A stretch of 64,000 bases of DNA, from the NCBI GenBank assembly GCA_020848545.1, contig JADLHZ010000089.1, forward strand, positions 18,933-82,932. Reading direction: 5' to 3'. Below, piece by piece: positions 32,881 through 40,787 of this stretch. The notes beneath the pieces are model-generated. The model did not search any database and was not told where the DNA came from. It saw nothing but the letters and a program-made list of their open reading frames with translations. Source of the DNA: Deltaproteobacteria bacterium (GTDB taxonomy: Bacteria; Myxococcota; JADLHZ01). Position numbers and translations under genes: made by a program. Each line of letters opens with the position of its first letter. The first letter of the stretch is position 1.

Positions 32881-34029
32881 ATGATCGAGAGGCTTCTCCT
32901 AGGCACCGTCGCCGACAAGCCGCACATCGTGTTGAAGGACGCGCATGGCAAGCTCCTCTTCGAAGAGTGCTTCACGCGCCGCGGCTTCGACTCGTCTTAT
33001 ACGATCGTCTATCACTCGCACGCGCCTATGCCGGACGAGGGCTACGCACCGACGCAACGTGGCTGGCCGAAGCCCGCAGCGACGGAGGCGTCGCACGCGC
33101 GCCGCTTGTTTCACGCCGAGAAGACCACGCGCACCGGCAAGGCGCTCGATGCGCGCACCGTGCTGCTCACGAACGCGCAGATCGACATCGGCGTCGTGCG
33201 GCCGACTGAAGACGACGACGCCTACCTCGCGAACAACGACGGCGACGATGTGTATTTTTTGTTACATGGGTCGGCCGAGTGCGAGACGCCCTTTGGTACG
33301 CTGTCGTTGAAGCAGCACGACTACCTGTGGATCCCGCGCTCGTTGCCGCATCGCTTCTTGCGCGTGGAGAAGGACGCGCACTGGCTGCACCTCGAGATGA
33401 AGCGCGGGATGCACTTGCCGAGGCAGTATCTGAACGAGCTCGGCCAGCTGAAGATGGACGCGCCCTACTCGCATCGAGACTTTCGCCGGCCGACGTGGCT
33501 GCCGAAGAGCACGGACAAAGCGACGGTCGTCATCAAGCGCGACGGCCGCTTCTGGGAGCGGAAGACCGCGGCGCCGCTGCTCGACGTCGTCGGGCTCGAC
33601 GGCTTCGTTTATCCCTTGGTGTTTCCGATCCATCGCTTTCAGCCGAAGACCGGGCTCGTGCACTTGCCGCCGACGATCCACGCGACCTTCGCCGGCGAGG
33701 GCGCGCTCGTCTGCTCGTTCGTGCCGCGGCTGACCGACACGCACCCGAACGCGATCCCGTGTCCGTATCCGCACTCGTCGGTCGATTGCGACGAGATGAT
33801 CTTCTACTGCAGCGGCAACTTCACGAGCCGCCGTGGCGTGGGGCCGGGCGCGATCTCGTTGCACCCGGCGGGCGTTCCGCACGGTCCGCACCCGGGCGCG
33901 TACGAAGCGAGCATCGGCACGAAGAGCACGGAAGAGCTCGCCGTGATGGTCGATACGTTCTTGCCGCTGCATCCAACGCAGGAAGCGCTGGCGGTGGAGC
34001 AGGCGGATTACCACGGGACGTGGAAATGA
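32881..34029 (+). CDS. hmgA: Homogentisate 1,2-dioxygenase
   Basis: A 382-residue protein of the homogentisate dioxygenase family that opens the homogentisate ring to maleylacetoacetate. Recognisable parts are DDVYFLLHGSAECETPFG, RSLPHRFLRV in the N-terminal cupin, and PGAISLHPAGVPHGPHPGA and the following STEELAVMVDTFLPL in the C-terminal cupin. It is shorter than the ~430-residue classical enzymes but matches the compact bacterial subgroup. Its stop overlaps the next gene's ATG (ATGA). Confidence 0.93.
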   Translation: MIERLLLGTVADKPHIVLKDAHGKLLFEECFTRRGFDSSYTIVYHSHAPMPDEGYAPTQRGWPKPAATEASHARRLFHAEKTTRTGKALDARTVLLTNAQIDIGVVRPTEDDDAYLANNDGDDVYFLLHGSAECETPFGTLSLKQHDYLWIPRSLPHRFLRVEKDAHWLHLEMKRGMHLPRQYLNELGQLKMDAPYSHRDFRRPTWLPKSTDKATVVIKRDGRFWERKTAAPLLDVVGLDGFVYPLVFPIHRFQPKTGLVHLPPTIHATFAGEGALVCSFVPRLTDTHPNAIPCPYPHSSVDCDEMIFYCSGNFTSRRGVGPGAISLHPAGVPHGPHPGAYEASIGTKSTEELAVMVDTFLPLHPTQEALAVEQADYHGTWK

Positions 34030-34475
34030 CGCTGTACGCGCGGCTCTGCGCGTTGGTGCACGACGACGCGCGCGCGCCGAAGCAGCGTTTGCAGGACGCG
34101 ATCGAAGCGATCCACGAGGCGCGGCCGCGGCATCAGTTCACTGGCCTCTACGTGGTTCGCAGCGACGCGCTCGAGCTCGCAGCATTCGCCGGCCCGCCGA
34201 CCGAGCACACGCGCATTCCGATCGGCCGCGGGCTCTGCGGGCGTGCGGTGCGCGATCGGCGCGACCTCGACATCGCTGACGTGAACGCCGAGCCCGAGTA
34301 CCTCGCGTGCTCGCTGACGACGAAGTCCGAGGCGATCGCGCTCGTCTGGCTGCGCGGCGAAGTCGTCGGCCAGATCGACATCGACTCCGACACGCCCGGC
34401 GCGTTCGGCGCGGACGCGATGCAGTCGCTCTCGACGATGGCGCACATCCTCGCCCCATTGGTTGCGCAGATCTGA
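34026..34475 (+). CDS. GAF domain protein, similar to free-methionine-(R)-sulfoxide reductase
   Basis: A 149-residue single GAF domain. IPIGRGLCGRAVRDRRDL, then EYLACSLTTKSEAIALVW and VGQIDIDSDTPGAFG follow the pattern of fRMsr (YebR) enzymes, including two of the cysteine positions (GLCG and LACS). The usual CD..SxSEIVVP wording is altered (ACSLTTKSEAIAL), so it may have lost or changed activity; a sensor role is possible. It overlaps hmgA by ATGA, so it is produced with the tyrosine-degradation enzymes. Confidence 0.75.
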   Translation: MTLYARLCALVHDDARAPKQRLQDAIEAIHEARPRHQFTGLYVVRSDALELAAFAGPPTEHTRIPIGRGLCGRAVRDRRDLDIADVNAEPEYLACSLTTKSEAIALVWLRGEVVGQIDIDSDTPGAFGADAMQSLSTMAHILAPLVAQI

Positions 34476-34536
34476 AATCAGGCTCGCAGAGACAATTCGT
34501 GAGGTTCGCCGAGAGCGCCAAGCTTTGACGAGCGGC

Positions 34537-37461
34537 TCAGGGCGGCAGCCGCACGCGCAAGACGACGTTTTCGCTCGCGTCAGTCACGAGCAGGGTGCCG
34601 CCCACCTCGAGCGCAAGGCCACTTGGCGCGCGCAGCGATCCTGGCAGGGCGCCGAGGCGCAGCCCCAAGGTCTCCGTCGAGCCAGCGACAATGGCGCTCG
34701 TGCAGGCGAGATCGAGCGGCGAGCGGATGCGGCGTATGAGGCTACCGTCGGCGATGAGGAGGTCGCCGTTCGGCAAGAGCAGGATCCCGCGCGGCTGACC
34801 GAGCGCAACGTCCAGGCACGCGCTCGCGGAGGGGAGCGCCCCGCCGCCGACGATCGTGCGCGGCGTTCCGCCGGAAGGAAGCACGCGCACGCGCGCCGCG
34901 GGCAATCGCTCGGCGACGAAGATGTTGCCGAGCGCGTCGACGGCGATCGCGGCGACATCGCCGAGGGTCTGGACCGACCCGCCCATCGTTTGGCGCCTGC
35001 CCCAGTTCAGGGCGTTGCTCTGCGTCAGCGTTTCCGTGTTGGCGCCGATGCGGCGCAGCACGGTGCTCGATTGGACGTCGGACGCGTACACGGTGCCGAA
35101 GGCGTCGCGGGCGAGCGCGCGCGGCGCTTCGAAGAACGCGCTGAGCCCGACGCCGTCATCGTAGTTGCCGGATGAATGCGGCTCGCTGACGTAGGGGCCG
35201 AGCAGCAGACTCGCGCCGAGGCGGCGAACTGCGCGGTTGGCCGTGTCGGAGACGAGGAACGAACCGTCGTCCAGGGCGACCACCTGCTCGGGTGAGGAGA
35301 GGCGCGACACGGCAGCGAGCCCATCGACGTAGCCGGGAGTCCCGTCGCCGGCGACCGTCGAGCACGCGCCGCTGGCGACGCGCCGCAGCCGATGATCGGC
35401 CTGGTCGACGACGATCATGGCGCCGTTGCTTCCGACCGCGATCGAGGTCGGCTCGGTGAAGCGCGCGGCGCCGGCGGCGCCGTCAGCATGGAGGCGCGCA
35501 AAGGGCGCACCGGCGTAGGTCGTCACGATGGTCTGGCTCGGCGCGGCGAGCGCGTTCGCAATGTGGCGAATCGCGTGGCTGCCGTAGTCGCTCACGAACA
35601 GCTCGCCAGCGCTCGGCGCAGCGATCCCGCTCGGCGCGGTGAAGCGTGCGCTCGACCCCGGACCGTCGTCAATGCCGGCAATGCCGCTATCGCTTCCCGC
35701 GACGAGCACGCCGGTCGGACCGGTGCCGCCTGGGGCCAGTCGCAGGACGTGGTGGAGGCTCGGCACCGTGACGAAGACGTTGCCCGCAGGGTCGACGGCG
35801 ATGCCCCCGAGGTCGGCGGACCCGGTGGACGGCTGCCAGAAGTCCGTGATGGTCGTGTAGGCGGCATCGACGACGCCGATCTTCTTTTTGTCGACGACGA
35901 GCACGCGATCGTCGGGCAACACCGCCAGCGCGATCGGCTGGTAGGTGGCGAGCTGGTTGAGATCCTCGAGCACGCCCGCGCTGACGCGCGCGAGACCGCC
36001 ATCGTCGCCGATGAGCAAGCGGCCTTGATTGTCTTTCGCCACGGCCTTGGGCGAGCAAACGGGAACGGCCGTCGCGGCGCCATTGCGGCTCATGCAACCG
36101 ATCGCATTGCCGTTACCAGCATAGAGCGCGCTGGTGCCGTCGCTTTGGATGCGCAGCACCCGATGATTCGCGGTGTCGGCGACGAACAGCTCACTGCCGA
36201 TGACGACGATCCCCGCCGGCCGCGAGAAGCGCGTCTGCGCGCCGGTCCCGATGGCGTTACCCGGAGTGCGTGCCTTTCCCGCGACGCGCAGGACGGCGCC
36301 CGTCGCGTCGATGCGTCGCAGGTCGTCGTTCGGCACCGGTGACGTCGGTGCGGCCGGATCCCATGCTGCCGCCGCTTCTGCGACGAACAGGCGCCCGGTG
36401 TCGTCGGCGGCGATCGCCGCGGGAAAGCTGAACCTCGCCGCGTTGGCCTGGCCGTCGACATCGCCGGGGCCGCCGGCGATCCCGGCGACGAGCTCGAGGC
36501 CGAAGGGCTTCACCTCGATGGCGAACGGGTCGGCGTCGGTGACGTCGCCTGCGGCGTTGACCGCTGCGACCTCGAGCACGGCGGTGCCGGCGCCCGCCGC
36601 ATCGAAGGTCGCAGTGCCAGCCGGTGTGTCTGGCACGACAGACAAGGTCGCGCTGCCGGTGACGCGCCATACATAGGAAACGCCGGGCTCCGCGGTGCTC
36701 ACGCGCACGGCGTTCCCCGCGCTCTGCTCGGTGACGACGGCGGGCCCCAGGATCACCGGCTTCGCGGCGCGGGCGATGACGCTTTGCACCGCGACCGCCG
36801 GCGGCGCGACGTCTCCCGCCTGGTTCTGCGCGTAGGCGGTGAGGACCAATAAGCCGACGGCGCCGGCGTCATAGGTGACGGTCTCGCTGCTGGCATCGGA
36901 CGTGATCGTGCCGTTGATTGCCGACCAGGCAAAGCTCACGCCGTCCTGCGGCGCCACGCGCGCGACGAGGCCTGTCTTGCCGGTCGACACGAGCGCGCCC
37001 TCAACCTCGACGAGTGGAGTGAGCGGCGCGCGGACGACGCGCACGACGGCGGTGGCCGTCCGTGAGGGATCGTTGACGCTCGTCGCCACGACATGGAAGT
37101 CGCCGGGGCCCTGCGGCGCGGAGTAGCGCCCGTCCGATTGGATCGTGCCGCCGTTTGCCTCGAGCACAGACCACGCCACGCCGCCGCCAGTGTCATCGCG
37201 CACGCTGGCCAAGAAGTTGAGCACCCGGCCTGTCGACAGCGTCGCGCTCGCCGGGCTGATACTCACCGATACGCAGCTGCAGCCCCCGAAGCCGCGTCCG
37301 TCGTCAGCGCACACCTGCGTTCCCGCGCTGCCCGACGCACACACGCAGGGACTGTGCACCCCTGGCTCGCAGCTGACGACCTCGGGCGCCGCGACGCGCG
37401 TGAAGGCATGAAGGCAGCCGGACAGCGTCGTGGCAAGCAGCAGGGCGTGAACGGATCTCAC
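34537..37461 (-). CDS. Large lipoprotein with Ig-like segments and an NHL-type beta-propeller
   Basis: 974 residues if started at GTG 37461, which gives a lipoprotein signal (RSVHALLLATTLSGC). The open frame continues 67 codons upstream without a signal sequence. Residues about 33-66 form a Cys-rich motif, CEPGVHSPCVC and VCADDGRGFGGCSC, shared with the lipoprotein at 61376. Ig-like segments follow (about 67-325). From about 330 to the end are NHL repeats with the phrase VDG..AARF..P..IA and LFVSDYGSHAIRHI, forming one or two propellers. It is probably an outer-membrane surface protein; the ligand is unknown. Start confidence is moderate. Confidence 0.8.
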   Translation of the reverse strand: MRSVHALLLATTLSGCLHAFTRVAAPEVVSCEPGVHSPCVCASGSAGTQVCADDGRGFGGCSCVSVSISPASATLSTGRVLNFLASVRDDTGGGVAWSVLEANGGTIQSDGRYSAPQGPGDFHVVATSVNDPSRTATAVVRVVRAPLTPLVEVEGALVSTGKTGLVARVAPQDGVSFAWSAINGTITSDASSETVTYDAGAVGLLVLTAYAQNQAGDVAPPAVAVQSVIARAAKPVILGPAVVTEQSAGNAVRVSTAEPGVSYVWRVTGSATLSVVPDTPAGTATFDAAGAGTAVLEVAAVNAAGDVTDADPFAIEVKPFGLELVAGIAGGPGDVDGQANAARFSFPAAIAADDTGRLFVAEAAAAWDPAAPTSPVPNDDLRRIDATGAVLRVAGKARTPGNAIGTGAQTRFSRPAGIVVIGSELFVADTANHRVLRIQSDGTSALYAGNGNAIGCMSRNGAATAVPVCSPKAVAKDNQGRLLIGDDGGLARVSAGVLEDLNQLATYQPIALAVLPDDRVLVVDKKKIGVVDAAYTTITDFWQPSTGSADLGGIAVDPAGNVFVTVPSLHHVLRLAPGGTGPTGVLVAGSDSGIAGIDDGPGSSARFTAPSGIAAPSAGELFVSDYGSHAIRHIANALAAPSQTIVTTYAGAPFARLHADGAAGAARFTEPTSIAVGSNGAMIVVDQADHRLRRVASGACSTVAGDGTPGYVDGLAAVSRLSSPEQVVALDDGSFLVSDTANRAVRRLGASLLLGPYVSEPHSSGNYDDGVGLSAFFEAPRALARDAFGTVYASDVQSSTVLRRIGANTETLTQSNALNWGRRQTMGGSVQTLGDVAAIAVDALGNIFVAERLPAARVRVLPSGGTPRTIVGGGALPSASACLDVALGQPRGILLLPNGDLLIADGSLIRRIRSPLDLACTSAIVAGSTETLGLRLGALPGSLRAPSGLALEVGGTLLVTDASENVVLRVRLPP

Positions 37462-37728
37462 TCGAAGGAATCTAGCCGCACGGGTGCAGAGTGCCAGAGA
37501 ACAGCATGCGGCGGGTCGTCGTCGAGCCTCGCACTCGCCCATGCATTCGCCCGGCAAGGGAGAAGTTCGGCTGCGGGTGCGTGCGAGCGTGACGAAACGA
37601 CGGTGGGACGAAACGGGGGCGCAGGGAGGCAAAGAACGAAGGCGTTCGGAAGGGCGAGGCACCGCACCAACAAACCGTGCTCCCGGCCGCGGACTCGGGT
37701 AACTCTCAATCCGGCGCTCGGAGACATC

Positions 37729-39333
37729 ATGCCTTGTGATCTAAGGACGACGTTGCGTTCAGCGTGGCCGCGGCTAGGTTGGCTCGCGAAGTACGACTTT
37801 TCCGCCCGCGTGCTCTCGGTCGACCACGGCCCGTTCGTCGTGGTCGATCCGCAAGCGCGGCCTCGCTTCGTCGCCGCGGGCGTGTGGGACGGACCCTTTG
37901 CCGAAGGCGCGTTTCACAGGACCGAGCACGTGTTTGGCTCCGGGGTCGTGCTCGGGACCGACGGGATCTATTTCGTGCCGCCGGCCACCACCCTCGAGCG
38001 GCTCCTCTACTTACGCTTTGGTCATGAGTTGTACGTGAGCAACTCGCTGCCGCTCCTGCTGGCAGCGATCGGCGCGACCCTGCGCGACGACTACGACTAC
38101 GAGCGCGTGAGCGAGAGCAGCGGCTACGGGATCGACGACTACATTCGCGAGATTCCCGTCGCGCACCCGGTGCACCGCACCGTCATGCAGGTCGTCTACG
38201 ATCAACTCGTGGTCGTCGGCGATCTGCTCGGGACTCGCCGGCGCACGCAGCCGCACACTTTCGCGAGCGCCGACAGCTACCTCTCAGCGCTGACCGATAT
38301 CGCCAAACGCGTGCTGGAAAACGCGCGCGATCCGCTGCGCCGGCGCCCGGTCCGTGTCGTCTCCAACGTCTCGCGCGGGTACGACTCGCCGGCGATCACG
38401 GCGCTGGTGACGAACCTCTGCGAGGTCGACGCCTACTGCGCCGCACGCTCGAACACGCGCCTTCCTGCGATCGTCGCCAGCCGGATGGAGGGCGACGTCG
38501 TCAACGACGACGGCACCGACATCGCGAAGATCCTCGGCGCGCGCCCGCGGCACCTCGAGCTCGACCTCGGGCAGTTGCCGGCCGACCTCGAGCGCTGGAT
38601 GTGGGCATCGTGGCAACTCTCGCCAGAGCTGGTCTTCTGGCGCATGTTCACGGATGCCGAGGCGGGTGACGCGCTCACCTTGTGGTTCGCCGGTCACTTC
38701 GGCGGCATTTGGGATACGCACCAGGACGAGCGCTTCTTGCGCGGGCTGCTCCCTCGGAGCATGCCGAGCGGCTGCAGTCTGACCGAAGCGCGCCTGCGCT
38801 ATGGCCTGATCGACTGCAGCTTGGCGTTCATGTTCGGAGAAGACGCAGCCGCCATCCACGCGCTCAGCACGTCCGACGCGTTGGCCGAGTGGCGGCTCGG
38901 CAACGCGTATGATCGGCCGATCTCGCGCTATGTGCTCGAGCGCCGGGGCGTGCCGAGGAGCTACTTCGGCTACGGCAAGCGCGCCGTCGCGCAGGACTTC
39001 GACGCGCCCCGCGGCCAGGCCCTGCGCGCCGAGATGTTCGCCGCGACGGGTTGGAGCGGTTGGAAGGAGCGCAGCTATCGATCGGTGAACCTGGGCCTCT
39101 ATTACGTACAGCGCGCGGCGGCGTTCATCGAGGCGCGCGGCAATCGCGCGAAGATGCTGAAGCTCGGCCAGCACGCGACCAAGAACGTCTTGCGCCGGCT
39201 CGGCCCGAACGTCGATCTGCGCCGCGCCACCTTCGTCTACTGCGTCAACACGCTGGCGGCCAAGCTCGTGCAGCAGAGCGCGGTGGCCGTGCCTCTTTCG
39301 TCTCGCGCACGATCTCACGACCGCCAGGGGTGA
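37729..39333 (+). CDS. Asparagine-synthase-like (PP-loop) protein without recognisable glutaminase domain
   Basis: A 534-residue protein from ATG 37729, preceded by GGAG. The middle carries VVSNVSRGYDSPAITALV, a variant of the SGGxDS PP-loop that binds ATP in asparagine synthetases and related enzymes, followed by acidic substrate-site wording and a helical C-terminal half like the synthetase domain. The N-terminal 190 residues lack the catalytic Cys expected of a class II glutamine amidotransferase. Such proteins often act in surface-polysaccharide or peptide-ligation clusters. The true reaction is unknown; the changed loop (SRG for SGG) may affect catalysis. Confidence 0.65.
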   Translation: MPCDLRTTLRSAWPRLGWLAKYDFSARVLSVDHGPFVVVDPQARPRFVAAGVWDGPFAEGAFHRTEHVFGSGVVLGTDGIYFVPPATTLERLLYLRFGHELYVSNSLPLLLAAIGATLRDDYDYERVSESSGYGIDDYIREIPVAHPVHRTVMQVVYDQLVVVGDLLGTRRRTQPHTFASADSYLSALTDIAKRVLENARDPLRRRPVRVVSNVSRGYDSPAITALVTNLCEVDAYCAARSNTRLPAIVASRMEGDVVNDDGTDIAKILGARPRHLELDLGQLPADLERWMWASWQLSPELVFWRMFTDAEAGDALTLWFAGHFGGIWDTHQDERFLRGLLPRSMPSGCSLTEARLRYGLIDCSLAFMFGEDAAAIHALSTSDALAEWRLGNAYDRPISRYVLERRGVPRSYFGYGKRAVAQDFDAPRGQALRAEMFAATGWSGWKERSYRSVNLGLYYVQRAAAFIEARGNRAKMLKLGQHATKNVLRRLGPNVDLRRATFVYCVNTLAAKLVQQSAVAVPLSSRARSHDRQG

Positions 39334-39472
39334 AGCCCACCACGAGAGCGTCATCTCCTCGGCAGGGTCGCTCGTCGCCCTGGCGCGTCTTGGCCGGTGT
39401 TTGGCGCCTGGGAGAGGGGTGGTGTCCACATCGAAGCTCCAGAGAGGTCGATACCGGATGCGGAGGTGGTCG

Positions 39473-40747
39473 ATGGAGCGTTTCCGTGTGGGAGATCTGT
39501 CGTCAGGTTTCGTCGAGCTCGTCCACAGCAAGGGCCTGGATGCCGACCGCAACGGGGTGCTCGACCGGCGTGACCTCGGGGCGATCGCGACCGCGAAGAC
39601 CGACTCCCAAGACGAGGTGGAGAAGCTCTACATGCTTCGCGACGCGATCACGACCGGTCGCGCGCCGCGCACGCGCTTCGTCGCGCAACGCATCGAAGCG
39701 GCGCTTCAGCTCTTTCCCGCCGAGCAACCGTGGTTGGTCGCTCGCTTCCCGAACGGTGTGTTCCGGCCGCTCCTCGAGCGGCCGCCGACGCTTCAGAACA
39801 AAGCGAGCCTCGACGACGACTCGTTCCGCGCCATGAGCATCGACGAGCGGCTGCGTCTGCTCGCGACCTATCAATCGGAGGACGACGTCGACGACGTCGC
39901 GCGCGCCGCGGTCGACAAGATCCCCGCCCACCAACGGGAGCTGTTCCGGGCGGCGGTGCAGGGGGAAAAATACGAGGTGGCCGCCAAGCTCATCGCTGCA
40001 CGCCGCCAGGCCTGGGAGCAAGAGCGCGTCGACGAGCTGTCGCTGCTGCCGGCCGACGAGCGGCTCGCGTGGCTCTCGGAGTTCGCCGCCGCCGGTCGCT
40101 GCGCCGACCCCGCCGCGCGAGAGCTCCTGCAACGGGCGCCCGCCGGCCAGTACGACGCGCTCGCCGCCCGAGCGAAGGCGCCGGCCGCCCCTTGCGCGGT
40201 GCTCACCGAGCGCGAGGTGAACAAGCTCCGCAGCGAGCGCCAGCAGGCCGACGCCGCAGCGGCTCTTGCCGCGGAGCTCGAGCGTCGAAAGGCGATCGAC
40301 ACGATCGAGATCGAGCGCCTCCGGGCGGTGTCCGCCATCGAGGCCGAAAAGCTCACGCTCGTCGAGCGCGAACGTCAGTCCGCCGCCGCCGCCGAGACCG
40401 ACCGGCTCACCAAGCTCGAGCAAGCCCGCCAGGCATCGCTCGCGCTCGAAAACGAGCAAAAGAAAGCCGAGCGCGAGTTCGTTCGTGCGGCCGCAACTCG
40501 CCAAGATCTCCGCCTCGCGGAACGCGCCATCGTGGCGGCTGCAAAATCGACGCTCGCGTCGTCGAGCGGCTCGGAGTACGAGCAGTGCATCGCGCTCTCG
40601 GCGGTGATCCGACAGGCCGCGAAGCTCGAAGGGAGCTCGGGCCTCGGTGCCTTGGTGGCCGGGCAGCCGAGCTGCGGGAACAACGGCGCGTATCACTATG
40701 CCCACGCGGTCGTGACCTCGATCGCGGCGTACGTGCCGGCAGAGTGA
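39473..40747 (+). CDS. EF-hand-like, coiled-coil protein of unknown function
   Basis: A 424-residue soluble protein from ATG 39473, chosen because GGAGGTGG lies just upstream. Near residues 24-36 is DADRNGVLDRRDL, fitting a calcium-binding EF-hand loop. Helical region follows, then a long Ala/Glu/Arg-rich coiled coil at about 240-350 (SERQQADAAAALAAELERR and following). The last 60 residues are a separate domain with two cysteines. No signal peptide is visible. I do not recognise the family. It is convergent with the lipoprotein gene at 40788. Confidence 0.75.
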   Translation: MERFRVGDLSSGFVELVHSKGLDADRNGVLDRRDLGAIATAKTDSQDEVEKLYMLRDAITTGRAPRTRFVAQRIEAALQLFPAEQPWLVARFPNGVFRPLLERPPTLQNKASLDDDSFRAMSIDERLRLLATYQSEDDVDDVARAAVDKIPAHQRELFRAAVQGEKYEVAAKLIAARRQAWEQERVDELSLLPADERLAWLSEFAAAGRCADPAARELLQRAPAGQYDALAARAKAPAAPCAVLTEREVNKLRSERQQADAAAALAAELERRKAIDTIEIERLRAVSAIEAEKLTLVERERQSAAAAETDRLTKLEQARQASLALENEQKKAEREFVRAAATRQDLRLAERAIVAAAKSTLASSSGSEYEQCIALSAVIRQAAKLEGSSGLGALVAGQPSCGNNGAYHYAHAVVTSIAAYVPAE

Positions 40748-40787
40748 GGGGGACGTCGGCTTCATCGACTGTTCGGAGCGCGATCGC

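Noticed and set aside
37462..37728. Possible small genes in the gap before 37729
   Set aside because: All frames are low-complexity Arg/Ser/Pro-rich, without a ribosome site or recognisable motif; treated as an intergenic region.
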